A DNA stretch of 64,000 bases, taken from NCBI RefSeq assembly GCF_000186865.1, contig NW_008705565.1:652440-716439 (forward strand), in the 5' to 3' direction. The notes below the pieces were generated by a model, which searched no databases, had not been told where the DNA came from, and saw nothing but the letters and a program-made list of their open reading frames with translations. The position numbers and the translations under genes were made by a program. The DNA is from Aureococcus anophagefferens. Taxonomy: Eukaryota; Sar; Pelagophyceae; Pelagomonadales; Pelagomonadaceae. Shown in pieces: positions 27,842-37,083 of this stretch (the stretch's first letter is position 1; the number at the start of each line of letters is the position of its first letter).

Positions 27842-27971
27842 CTCGCGCTTATTAGGAACACGCGTGTTTGCGATACAAGTTGAAGCCTGGTTGCAGAGCT
27901 GGTTGAGGCTGAGCCGCGAGCTCTGAGAGCGCAGGGCACCGCCGCAGCGTGTTGCGCTTCGAGACGGCGCG

Positions 27972-29597
27972 ATGGGCGCGCACTACGTCTGCACGACAGC
28001 CGAAGGCATCGCCGACGTCATCGCGCGGACCGCGCCACCGCCTGAACCGCCTCTAGACTTCCCCGACGATCCGTTTTGTGAATATGAAGATGACCGAGAC
28101 CGGGCTCTCTTTCTGGAGCGGGTGCTACGCGTCTGTGACTGCTTCGCGTTCCTTCGGCTCCGCGACGAGTTGCGCCGCGAGGTCTTGAGCTATGTAGTCG
28201 AGGTTACCAAGGACGTCGCGCTGCGGCGCATCGAGGCCGTAAAAGAGAAGAGCCCAGTATCGGACGAGAACTGCGAGCCACTGTGTCAGACCGTGACTTT
28301 TGCACCGGGCGGCAAGAAGGTTCTCCTGCCGCTAGCGGCATCCGCGGCCTCATCCCTCGACACCCTGCGCTGGGGCCTCGCCACGACGCCCGCGGTGTGC
28401 ACGGCGCTTCGTGCGGATATCGAGGCCATCGTCCGGCGGTCGGGATCGACGGCGAGCAGTCGCGCCTGGCTCGAACACCTCTACTGCCGGCGGGACGACG
28501 CGCTCGATGCGGCGGCTGTCGTCGACCAGCTGCGCGCGCGCGCTAAGCTCGGTCGGCGCGCGAACACGGTGCGGGAACTGTACGCGCGAGGCGCGGAGGC
28601 CTTTGCCATTCAGACCGCGAATGACTCCCACCGCCGCGACTTTCGCGGCCACGGTGGCGCGGGTACCATGATGTTCCAGTTCCCATCAAACCGGGCCGAC
28701 GAGCGGCGGAAATTAGCGAAAAAACTTCTCCCGAACGCGATGGCGAACGTATCACTGCGTGAAACCGCACTTCGCGGATACGACCATGACGAACAATGGG
28801 ACGACCATGACGAACAGTGGGCAAGTGGCGTCCCCGAGGCGGGACCCGCACTCGCCCACGGCCGCGTGCTGACAGTCGACGAAGCCAATAACAACATGCC
28901 CTGCGATGTTGAGCTACTGGAAACGCTGGCCGATGCTGCCATTGGAAGCGTTGTCGACTCGCTCAGTCAAGCCGGGCGTATCACGCTGGTGGTGAATGCG
29001 GTAACAATCCTGTATCGCGGAGCAGATGGGTCGCGCCCGTCCGATGCGGATTTCGACGCCCTCGATTCCGCGCTAGACGAATTCTTCGGCGAAATCTCTA
29101 CACGAGGTGAGCATTGGATCACCGCGTGGACGAATATCCATCCTAGGGACCTGCACGATGACCAACTTCAGAAGAGTCGTAAGATCGCTCGGTTCCACGA
29201 CCCCGCACGACCACCGATCACGGCGCTGCGAGACATATACTCTGCGTCAGAAGATCTTCCTCTCCTTGGTCTTGCACTCACGCGACATATGCTCGACAGC
29301 AAGTGCGTCTCCCTCGTCGACGTCGATATTGCTGACGGTGCCGTGTCCGTCCCGCAAGACTCGGGGGCAGAAGACTTCTCCGTCGCTGAGAAGTTCTCCT
29401 CACCTTATCGCTTCATTGATCCTGGCGTCGTAGCCAAGTGCCATACCGGCAGCTTGCAATACCAAAACGCCGCCTTGAAACTGCAGACGAACAAACTCTT
29501 CAGGGACAAAATAGTGAGCAGTGGCATCCTCTTCCTTGACCTTGTGCCCGACGTCTTCGTCGCCAAGCTCCGGGTCTTTATTCCCGGGATGAACTAA
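27972..29597 (+). CDS. Unknown 541-residue protein with atypical base composition
   Basis: One uninterrupted frame, MGAHYVCTTAEGIADVIART to LRVFIPGMN. Codons ending in A or T (GAT, GAA, AAT, ATA, CTA) are used far more freely than in neighbouring genes. Visible parts: an acidic/aromatic N-terminus with DFPDDPFCEYEDDRDRALF, a helical region (LFLERVLRVCDCFAFLRLRD), a small internal duplication DHDEQWDDHDEQW, and a beta-like C-terminus. No signal, membrane segment or known motif is found. The composition could mean recent transfer, a fast-evolving lineage-specific gene or low expression. No function is assigned. It converges on the FIST gene with 42 bp between stops. Confidence 0.65.
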   Translation: MGAHYVCTTAEGIADVIARTAPPPEPPLDFPDDPFCEYEDDRDRALFLERVLRVCDCFAFLRLRDELRREVLSYVVEVTKDVALRRIEAVKEKSPVSDENCEPLCQTVTFAPGGKKVLLPLAASAASSLDTLRWGLATTPAVCTALRADIEAIVRRSGSTASSRAWLEHLYCRRDDALDAAAVVDQLRARAKLGRRANTVRELYARGAEAFAIQTANDSHRRDFRGHGGAGTMMFQFPSNRADERRKLAKKLLPNAMANVSLRETALRGYDHDEQWDDHDEQWASGVPEAGPALAHGRVLTVDEANNNMPCDVELLETLADAAIGSVVDSLSQAGRITLVVNAVTILYRGADGSRPSDADFDALDSALDEFFGEISTRGEHWITAWTNIHPRDLHDDQLQKSRKIARFHDPARPPITALRDIYSASEDLPLLGLALTRHMLDSKCVSLVDVDIADGAVSVPQDSGAEDFSVAEKFSSPYRFIDPGVVAKCHTGSLQYQNAALKLQTNKLFRDKIVSSGILFLDLVPDVFVAKLRVFIPGMN

Positions 29598-29639
29598 TCT
29601 CGCCGACGCTCGTAAGAACGTTGGTAAGAATCCCCCCCT

Positions 29640-30944
29640 TTACTCCGCGGGCGTGCCGTCGCAGAGCACCGCGGCCGTCGCCGTGAAGCCGTGGAGGTAG
29701 GTGGGCGTCGGGCCGCCCGACGCGACGCGCGCGCCGACGGGGCCGAGCTCGCCGTTGGCGAAGAAGCCGCAGACCGGCGCGCCGAGTTCCGAGAGCGCGT
29801 CCGTGTCGACGTTGGCCTCCTCGAAGAGGCCCTCGCCGCGGCCCGCGCAGCTCGTGAGGAACGAGAGGAGCGGCCTCGCGCCGCCGCCGGAGAACTGGCG
29901 CTCGAGCGCGTAGCGCCGGAAGACGCTCTCCAGGTCCTCGCGCGCGGCGACGCCGTCGCGGACCATGAACTGGAGCCGCGTCTCGCCGGCGACGATCGAC
30001 GGGTCGCCGATCAGCAGCTCGCCCGCCGTCGTCGCCCCCAGCACCTGGCGCACGAGGAAGTCCTCCTCGTCGGTCGCCCGGACCCCCACCAACAACGCCT
30101 CCTGGAGGAGCTTGGCGGACCGCGGGTCCGTCTTCGACAGCGCCTCGAGGAGGGTCCGGAGCCGGTCGACGGGCGTCTCGCCGTCGAGCGCGCCGACGAC
30201 GTTGCCCGCGGAGCTCGACGTCACGGTCATGGGCTCGCCGACGCCGACGGCGCCCTGGGCCGTGACGCTGTGCACCGCGAGGTTGGGGCCGCGGAGCGCC
30301 AGCCCCAGCGCGCTTCCACGCCCCACGCGGTGCGACGTGCCGACCTCGCGGAGCGCGAGCGACGCGGTCCGCTGCGAGGCGGGGCACGAGATGCCGCCCA
30401 CGACGAGCGCGCCGGGCGCCCAGGCGTCGAGGAGCTTCGCGACGTCGCGCACGGGGCTGAAGGGGTCGCCGAAGAGCAGGCAGCTCGTGCCCTCGCGCTT
30501 CACGAGGCGCTCCGTCTGCCGGTAGTCCTCCGCCGGCAGCTCGCCGCCGCCGGGGCTCTCGAAGACGAAGGGCTCGACGACCGTGCCCGCGGGCAGCGTG
30601 CCCGCGGCGACGCTCACGCACTCGGCCATCTCCCGCTCGCGGCCGCCGCCGATGACGCCCGCGCCGACGACGCCGACGAGCACGCGCGCGCGCGTGCGCT
30701 CGAAGGCCTCGTCGACCAAGGCCTCGAGGCTGCTCTCGAACGGCATGCCCACGCAGAGGAACGCCAGGTCCGGCACCGGCGCCTCGGCGCCGCGCTCGAA
30801 GGCCAGCAGCGTGAGCGCCTCGTCGAGAGCGCCGCTGGCGTCGTTGGGCTTGACGCTCGAGAGCGCGCTGTGGAAGGCGGCGAGGCTCGTTGCGGGCGTT
30901 GCCAACAGGCTGATTCCTAGGCAGCAGCGCAGGAGTTTGGCCAT
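29640..30944 (-). CDS. FIST-domain protein with plastid-type targeting signal
   Basis: 434 residues from the ATG at 30942-30944. The N-terminus MAKLLRCCLGISLLATPATS is followed by LAAFHSAL, the A-x-F type cleavage context of bipartite plastid signals in red-lineage algae. A FIST N-like region (ARVLVGVVGAGVIGGGRE, SCLLFGDPFS, ALVVGGISCPAS) precedes a FIST C-like region with RPLLSFLTSCAGRGEGLF, VCGFFANGELGPVG and the end motif TYLHGFTATAAVL. FIST domains are proposed small-ligand sensors and occur with F-box or signalling domains. Here FIST stands alone, apparently in the plastid. It is divergent from MutY. Confidence 0.82.
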   Translation of the reverse strand: MAKLLRCCLGISLLATPATSLAAFHSALSSVKPNDASGALDEALTLLAFERGAEAPVPDLAFLCVGMPFESSLEALVDEAFERTRARVLVGVVGAGVIGGGREREMAECVSVAAGTLPAGTVVEPFVFESPGGGELPAEDYRQTERLVKREGTSCLLFGDPFSPVRDVAKLLDAWAPGALVVGGISCPASQRTASLALREVGTSHRVGRGSALGLALRGPNLAVHSVTAQGAVGVGEPMTVTSSSAGNVVGALDGETPVDRLRTLLEALSKTDPRSAKLLQEALLVGVRATDEEDFLVRQVLGATTAGELLIGDPSIVAGETRLQFMVRDGVAAREDLESVFRRYALERQFSGGGARPLLSFLTSCAGRGEGLFEEANVDTDALSELGAPVCGFFANGELGPVGARVASGGPTPTYLHGFTATAAVLCDGTPAE

Positions 30945-31045
30945 GCCAGCGCGGCGGCGCTTAATTACCACGGTCATCATGCCTCGCTCAAACATCGGCT
31001 GCGAAGAGCACCTTGCCGGCTGGCGCAATGGTCAGGTTTTGAGAT

Positions 31046-32056
31046 ATGCGACGCAATTTCCTGGCCTCTCTCACGCTCCATACCTCACTCTCCTTCCAGC
31101 TCCAACGACGAAGCGCCGCGATGGTCAACGTCGTCGACATCGAGGACGCCTACAAGACCTACGCGCTGCGCGACGCCGCCGCGACGACGAAAGATCTCCT
31201 GAAGTGGTGGGACAGGGGCCACCGGTCCATGCCCTGGCGCCGCGAGTCGACGGAGCCCGTGAGCGCGGCCGAACGGACGACCTGGGCCTACCGCGTCTGG
31301 GTGAGCGAGGTCATGCTCCAGCAGACGCAGGTGTCGCGCGTCGCGCCGTACTTCGAGCGGTGGATGGCCAAGTGGCCCGACGTCCACGCGTTGGCGGCGG
31401 CGCCCGAGGAGGACGTCCAGGCGCTCTGGAGCGGGCTGGGCTACTACCGGCGCTGCAAGTTCCTCCGCGAGGGCGCCGCGGCGCTCGCCGCGCCGGGCGC
31501 CCAATGGCCGACGACGCGCGCCGACTGGCTCAAGGTCAAGGGCGTCGGGCCCTACACGGCCGCGGCCGTGTCGTCCATCGTCTACGGCGAGGCCTGCCCC
31601 GTCGTCGACGGCAACGTCGTCCGCGTCGTCTCGCGGCTCGCGGCGTGCGGCGTCGCGCCGTCGTCGACGGTGGGCGCGAAGCTCTGGTGGCGCCTGGCGG
31701 CGCAGCTCGTGCCCGCGGACGCGGCGAGGCCCGGCGACGCGAACCAGGCCATGATGGAGCTCGGCGCGACGGTCTGCACGAAGGCGAACCCGGCCTGCGG
31801 CGACTGCCCCGTGAAAGCGACGTGCGCGACCCACGAAAAGGGCGAGGACCCCGCGCGCTACCCCGCCGCGGAGGCGAAAGCGAAGCCCGTCAAGGTCGCC
31901 GTCGCCGCCCTCGTGCTCCAGACCGAACGCCTGGGCAAAACCGTCTTCGCGCTCGCGAAACCCGCCGGCAAAGACGCGTCCGCGTTCCGGTCCGACGCGA
32001 GCCTCTACGAGCTGCCCGCGGTGCGCCTCGGCGCGCCGGACCCGACGCCGGCGCAG

Positions 32057-32087
<31 letters not shown>

Positions 32088-32506
32088 GCGCGCGCCGCGG
32101 CGGCGCGCGGCGCGACGCCGAGGTCGTACTCGCGCGGACGCGCGCGGCCAAGGCCGTCGCGCACTCCATCACGAGCACGCGCTACGCCGTCACCGTCGAG
32201 CGGCTCGTGCTCCGCGCGGACCCGGACGACTTCGACGTCGTCTGGCTCGACGCGGCCGACCTCGCGACCCGGGCGACGTCGTCGCTCGTCGCCAAGGCGC
32301 TCAAGGCCGCGCTCGTCGGCGCCGCGCCCGCGAAGAAGCGCCAGGCGCCGCCCAAAGCCGCCGCGCCCAAGAAGGCGCCCAGGGTGGTGCCCATCGCGGC
32401 CGAGGCGGTGCCCATCGCGGCCTCGGCGGCCGCGCCGGCCGTTGCGACCGGGTCCCCCTTCGCGTCGTTCGCGTTCGCCCCCGACGAAGACGGGGTCGCG
32501 GCCTAA
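31046..32506 (+). CDS. MUTYH: A/G-specific adenine DNA glycosylase (MutY homologue)
   Basis: 486 residues from 31046. The first 25 residues (MRRNFLASLTLHTSLSFQLQ) are basic, hydroxylated and free of acids, so they could be an organelle presequence; starting at the ATG at 31121 gives a version without it. Core motifs: MPWRRE, WVSEVMLQQTQVSRVAPYFE (catalytic Glu), the helix-hairpin-helix VKGVGPYTAAAVSSIVYG, catalytic Asp in VVDGNVVRV, and the [4Fe-4S] loop C-x6-C-x2-C-x5-C (CTKANPACGDCPVKATC). A MutY-type C-terminal domain (VKVAVAALVLQTERLGKTVF) recognises 8-oxoguanine in relatives. The tail is Lys/Ala/Pro-rich, with VPIAAEAVPIAA as a small repeat. The enzyme removes adenine mispaired with 8-oxoguanine. 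Confidence 0.93.
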
Positions 32507-32531
32507 GCTCCTCCTCGGTCGCGGCCTAGGC

Positions 32532-33098
32532 TTACAGTCGGAAGCCCCCGTCGTCGTCCGGGTCGCCCTCGCCGAACGTCTTCTCGAGGCCGTAGGAGAG
32601 GAACGTGAGGCCCATGTGCGTCGAGAGCAGCGGGAGGATGAAGGGGTCGAAGGCGGCCTTGACGGCGATGATGATGGCGTCGTTGTCGAGGGCGTAGAGC
32701 GAGAAGACGCCGGAGAGGAACCAGAGGAAGAGGCCGACGATGACGACGAAGTTCACCGAGAGCACCGTGCCCAACACGTTTACCACGGACTGGATCGGCC
32801 CCGCGGCCGCGGCCTCGGGCAACACCTGCGTCTGCCGGAAGCGCTCGATGTCGGCCTTGAGCGCGTCGTTCTGGTCGACGGCGGGCGCACCGCCGGCCTC
32901 GTCGCCGCCCTGCGCCGCCCGGAAGCGCGCGATGTCCGCCTGCAGGTCCGGCAGGGCCTCGGCGTCGTCGTCCGCGGCCCGAAGCGCGCTTCGCGACGAT
33001 GTCCGCAGCGCTGCCGCGCGCGGCGCGGTGGGTGCCACGAAGGCGCTGGCTGCGGCGAGGCAGCAGAGCGAGAGGATCGCTTTCGAGACGGCCGCCAT
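32532..33098 (-). CDS. Small plastid-targeted membrane protein of unknown function
   Basis: 188 residues. MAAVSKAILSLCCLAAASAF + VAPTAPRAAALRTSSR is a classic bipartite plastid signal with the ASAFVAP motif used by algae with red-derived secondary plastids. The mature part has an acidic helical section containing a repeated LxADIxRFRxxQ unit (LQADIARFRAAQ and LKADIERFRQTQ). One clear membrane helix follows (VNFVVIVGLFLWFLSGVFSL) and possibly a second (FDPFILPLLSTHMGLTFLSY). No catalytic motif is visible. It is likely a thylakoid or envelope protein (inference). It is divergent from the pyrophosphorylase gene, 105 bp apart. Confidence 0.8.
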   Translation of the reverse strand: MAAVSKAILSLCCLAAASAFVAPTAPRAAALRTSSRSALRAADDDAEALPDLQADIARFRAAQGGDEAGGAPAVDQNDALKADIERFRQTQVLPEAAAAGPIQSVVNVLGTVLSVNFVVIVGLFLWFLSGVFSLYALDNDAIIIAVKAAFDPFILPLLSTHMGLTFLSYGLEKTFGEGDPDDDGGFRL

Positions 33099-33203
33099 GC
33101 TGGCGCGGATCTACTCTCGAGCCGGCGTTGCTGCTCAAGTGCCCATAGCTTGCATGCTCTCCCGGCTGGCTGCCCCCTCGTCCCCGTCGCTTGGCCAATA
33201 TCC

Positions 33204-35027
33204 ATGGGCCAGGCCTGCAGCGACACGTGCGGCGGCGAGCGCGGCGACGCCGAGGCCTTCCGCGGCCTCGACGCGCCGCAACGGGCCCTGTGCCTCAAGC
33301 TCAGCGAGGACTGCGGCCAGGCCCATCTCTTCGCCGGCTGGCGCGGCAAGCCCATCGACGAGCGCAAGCGCCTCGCCGCGGCCCTCGTCGCGCTCGACAC
33401 CAGCGTCGACATCGGCGCCTACGTCGCGCGCGCGCGTGGGCTCCTCGCGGACGCCGCGGCGAGCAAGAACGCGCTCGAGGGCTCCGCCGCGTCCGTGCCG
33501 ACCGACGGCGAGTTCCTCGCCGTCGGCTCGGCGCGCGCCGCGGCCATGGAAGCCCTGGGCCTGGAGAAGCTGCGGAGCGGCAAGGTCGGCTTCGTCCTCG
33601 TCGCCGGCGGCCTCGGCGAGCGTTTAGGGTACGGCGGCGTCAAGCTCGCGCTTCCCGTCGAGACGACGACGAACCGCTGCTACCTCGCGCACTACGCGGC
33701 GTTTTTAGACGCCTGGGGCGGCGCGGAGCTCGCCATCATGACCTCCGACGACACGCACGCGCGGACCGCGAAGCTCGTCGCGAAGCACGGCCTCTCGCGC
33801 GTCGCGCTCCTCAAGCAGGCCAAGGTGCCCGCGCTCGCGGACGCGTCCGCCAAGATCGCCGTCGGCGACGACCTGCTCCCGCTAACGAAGCCCCACGGCC
33901 ACGGCGACGTCCACGGCTTGATGCACGCGTCGGGCACGGCGCGGCGGTGGGCGGACTCGGGCGTCGAGCAGATCCTCTTCTTCCAGGACACGAACGCGCT
34001 CGCGCTCTACGCGTGCGCGGGCTGCGTCGGCGTGTCCTGCGACCGGCGGTTGGAGATGAACACCATGTCCATCCCGCGGCGCGCGAAGCAGGAGATGGGC
34101 GCCATCGCGGCGCTCGACAAGGGCGGGACGCGAGTCGTCTGCAACGTCGAGTACAACCAACTCGCGCCGCTGCTCGTCGCCCAGGGCGGCGCCGGCGACG
34201 AGCCCGACCCTCGCACGGGCCTGAGCCCCTTCCCGGGCAACACGAACTGCTTCGTGTTGGACGCGAAGAAGTACGCGGCCAAGCTCGCGGCGACGGGCGG
34301 CGTCGTCCCGGAGTTCGCGAACCCGAAGTTCGTCGACGAGAGCCGGACGGCCTTCAAGAAGCCCGCGCGCCTCGAGTCCATGATGCAGGACTACCCCAAG
34401 CTCTGCGACGGCGCCGTCGGCTTCACGTCCATCACGCCCTGGTACTGCTACTCGCCCGTGAAGAACGCCGCCGCCACCGCGAAGAAGAACGCCGACAAGG
34501 GCGTGCCACCCGCGTGCGCGGCGTCCGGCGAGGCCGACTTCTACCGCTGCGGCGCGGAGCTGCTCAAGGCGCTGGGCTGCGCCGTCGATCTGAAGGCGAA
34601 GCCCACGGCGACGGCCGCGGGCGTGCCCGTGTCGCTCGGGCCCCGCGTGATCCTAGATCCGTCGTTCGCGACGTGCTACGCGGACCTCGCCGCGAAACTG
34701 CCCCACCCGTCCAAGATCAGGATCTCGGCGCGGTCGACGTTGCTGCTCTCTGGCGCGGGGCTCGTCGTCGAGCACCTCGTCCTCGACGGCGCGCTCCAGC
34801 TCAAGGCCGTCGACGACGGCGAGCTCGTCGTGAAGCGGCTCCGCGTGAAGAACAAGGGCTACGAGCTGGCGCCCCTCGGCGACGACGCGCCCGAGGAGCT
34901 GCGCATCCGCGGCTTCGCCTGGGCGAAGCGAGAGCAGCGCAACATTACGTCGCACGCGGGCGACAAGCTCGTCGTCGAGGAGAGCCGGCTCAAGGCCGTC
35001 GCCGCGGCGGTCATGCTCACGCCGTAA
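33204..35027 (+). CDS. USP: UDP-sugar pyrophosphorylase
   Basis: 607 residues from the ATG at 33204 (MGQACSDTCGGERGDAEAFR). The nucleotidyltransferase loop VGFVLVAGGLGERLGYGGVK starts near residue 130. KPHGHGDVHGLMHASGTARR and VEQILFFQDTNALALYACAG match the plant/protist UDP-sugar pyrophosphorylase family, as do VCNVEYNQLAPLL and PFPGNTNCFVLDAKKYA. A C-terminal left-handed beta-helix-like region (SLGPRVILDPSFATCYADLA, HLVLDGALQLKAVDDGELVV) closes the protein. The enzyme makes UDP-glucose, UDP-galactose and other UDP-sugars from sugar-1-phosphates. It would supply precursors for the 4,6-dehydratase at 48,719 and for glycan synthesis. The last 26 codons are duplicated in the DNA just downstream. 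Confidence 0.9.
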   Translation: MGQACSDTCGGERGDAEAFRGLDAPQRALCLKLSEDCGQAHLFAGWRGKPIDERKRLAAALVALDTSVDIGAYVARARGLLADAAASKNALEGSAASVPTDGEFLAVGSARAAAMEALGLEKLRSGKVGFVLVAGGLGERLGYGGVKLALPVETTTNRCYLAHYAAFLDAWGGAELAIMTSDDTHARTAKLVAKHGLSRVALLKQAKVPALADASAKIAVGDDLLPLTKPHGHGDVHGLMHASGTARRWADSGVEQILFFQDTNALALYACAGCVGVSCDRRLEMNTMSIPRRAKQEMGAIAALDKGGTRVVCNVEYNQLAPLLVAQGGAGDEPDPRTGLSPFPGNTNCFVLDAKKYAAKLAATGGVVPEFANPKFVDESRTAFKKPARLESMMQDYPKLCDGAVGFTSITPWYCYSPVKNAAATAKKNADKGVPPACAASGEADFYRCGAELLKALGCAVDLKAKPTATAAGVPVSLGPRVILDPSFATCYADLAAKLPHPSKIRISARSTLLLSGAGLVVEHLVLDGALQLKAVDDGELVVKRLRVKNKGYELAPLGDDAPEELRIRGFAWAKREQRNITSHAGDKLVVEESRLKAVAAAVMLTP

Positions 35028-35129
35028 GATGCCCTAGTCTCGCACGCGGGCGACAAGCTCGTCGTCGAGGAGAGCCGGCTCAAGGCCGTCGCCGCGGCGG
35101 TCATGCTCACGCCGTAAGATGCCCTATTC
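34950..35129. repeat. 90-bp tandem duplication of the USP 3' end
   Basis: 34950-35039 and 35040-35129 are nearly identical (one visible change, CCCTAGTC against CCCTATTC). The unit holds the last codons of the pyrophosphorylase (SHAGDKLVVEESRLKAVAAA), its stop and 12 bases of trailer. The second copy lies outside the reading frame and ends exactly where the convergent helicase gene's stop codon begins (35130). Confidence 0.92.
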
Positions 35130-36423
35130 TTACGCGTCCGCCGCCGCGCGGAGCGCCGCGAGGAACAGGTCGTCCGGGTCGTCGGCGGGCGCGGGCGCGG
35201 GCGCGGGCGCGTCGCCCGCGTCCGCGGCCCGGCGGTCCGCGAGGGTCTTGGTCCGCTTCGCCGCGCACTCGGCGAGCTGCGGGTCCACGGCCTGGCCCGC
35301 GTCCGTGAGCAGCGCCACGAGCGCGGGCGCCAGGGGGATGAGGTTCCGCGTGAAGAACGAGAGCGCCGTCGCGGGCTCGCCGTCGCGGCCCGCGCGGCCC
35401 ACGCGGTGCGTGTAGGCCTCCAGGTTCGTCGGGAAGTCCCAGTTCACGACGACGTTCAGCCGCGACACGTGCAGGCCGCGGCTCGCGACGTCCGTCGCCA
35501 CGAGCACGTTCGTCTTGCCCGCGCGGAAGTTCAACAGCGCCGCGTCGCGGTCGCGCTGCGGCAGCTTCCCGTGGAGCAGGGCCACCGTGTTGGCCTTGTA
35601 GTGGCGCTTCACGAGCTCGACGACCTCGGCGCAGGCCGACGCCGTGTTCACGAACAGCAACACCTTGGACGCCTGGCGCTTCGCCGCGTCCTCCTTCCGG
35701 AAGCGCTCGAGGAATCTCAGGAGGAGCCGCGGCCGCTTGTGCGCCGCGCAGACGTGGACCTGCTGCGTGACGTTCTTCGCGATCTTCGCGAGCGACGACC
35801 CGCGCCGCGCGGCGTCGTCCTGGGGTTTCGACGGCGGCGCGGCGTCCGCGTCCGGCGCGGGCGCGGGCGCGGCCTCGGGCGCGCGCTCCGGCGCCGCGGG
35901 CGCCGCGGGCGCGGGCGCGGCGTCGTCGCCGCCGGACGTGTTGACGCGGATCGTGCAGACGCGGTCCGGCTCGCCGACGTAGCGGTCCGCGGCGTGGCGC
36001 AGCCGCTGGGGGAACGTCGCCGTGAAGAGCAGCGTCTGCCGCTCCGATGGCACGAGGCGGCTGAGCTCGTCGAGCTGCTCCTCGAAGCCGAGCTGGAGCA
36101 TGCGGTCCGCCTCGTCGACGACCCAGCAGACGACGGCGTCGAGGCGCTTCGCCGCGCCGCCGCGCGCGAGGTCGAGCAACCGGCCCGGCGTCGCGACGGC
36201 GAGCGACGACCGCGCGAGCGCCTCGAACTGCTGGGGCCGCGACGCCGCGCCCGCGCCGCCCGCGACGACGCACGCGCCGAGCTCGGCCTGGGCCCACTTC
36301 TCCGCCTTCTTCGCGACGAGGTGGACCTGGGCCGCGAGCTCGCGCGTCGGCACGACGACGAGCGCGCAGCGGCTCCTCGGGCCGCCGCCGCCGAGGACGC
36401 GGCCGATCGCCGGCAGGAGGTAC

Positions 36424-36455
<32 letters not shown>

Positions 36456-36971
36456 GGCGAGAACATCTAAACCCCGGAGCGCCGCGGGCCAGGCCTGGCG
36501 CTGCACGGCCGTCGGCGGCCGGCCCTTGAGGTGCGCGCCGCAGCCGCGCCAGAGCGGCTGGGGGGTCGAGGCGTCGGCCCAGTCGAAGGTCGCCTCCAGC
36601 GGCGCGGGCGCGCGCGCGGACCCGCGGACGACGACGCCCGCGGCCTTGCGCTCGAGCTTGACGGCGTCGAGCGCGTCGCCCGCGAGGTCCGGCGCGGCCC
36701 AGTAGCTCTCGAGCTCGAACGACGGCTTCGTCGGCGGCGGCGCCGCCGCCGCGGGCGCGGCGGCCGCCTTCTTCTTGTCCTTTCGCGTCTCCGAGGCCAG
36801 CGCTTCGAGCTGCGCGGCGCCGTCGCGCGCGACGCGCCGCTCGAAGTGCTTCTTCGACTTCTTCTGCTTGTTGGGCGGGCCGTTGATGAGGTCGCTGCTC
36901 GTGATCGTCTCCTCCTCGAGCGGCTTCTCGCTGCGCTTGCGCTTGCGCTCCTTCTTGTCTTTTTTCGGCAT
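35130..36971 (-). CDS. DEAD-box ATP-dependent RNA helicase
   Basis: 613 residues from the ATG at 36969-36971 (MPKKDKKERKRKRSEK, a nuclear/nucleolar-type basic start). Helicase motifs in order: Q-like region RPPTAVQRQAWPAAL, motif I APTGSGKT, PTRELAAQ, GG, TPGRLLD, motif II VVDEADRML, motif III written TAT in LLFTATFPQRL (usual SAT), LLFVNTASACAEVV, TNVLVATDVASRGLHV and HRVGRAGRDG. The two RecA domains are separated by an Ala/Pro-rich insertion (APAPAAPAAPERAPEAAPAP). The basic N-terminus and closest-looking relatives (DDX24/Mak5-like) suggest ribosome biogenesis, but that is inference. It is divergent from the oxidoreductase gene, 112 bp apart. Confidence 0.92.
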
Positions 36972-37083
36972 CGCGGCGCGCACGGATGACGAGACGAAGT
37001 GTGCGCCTCCAGACCGCCTCGCCAGAGGCAACTTCGTGTGCATCGTCGCACGTTGACGTTATCCCTCGGCGGGCTGCCTTCCA

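Noticed and set aside
26738..32506. Bacterial contamination suggested by TerC and MutY homologues
   Set aside because: Both families are normal in algae; TerC has a transit-like extension, codon use matches neighbours, and eukaryotic genes surround them.
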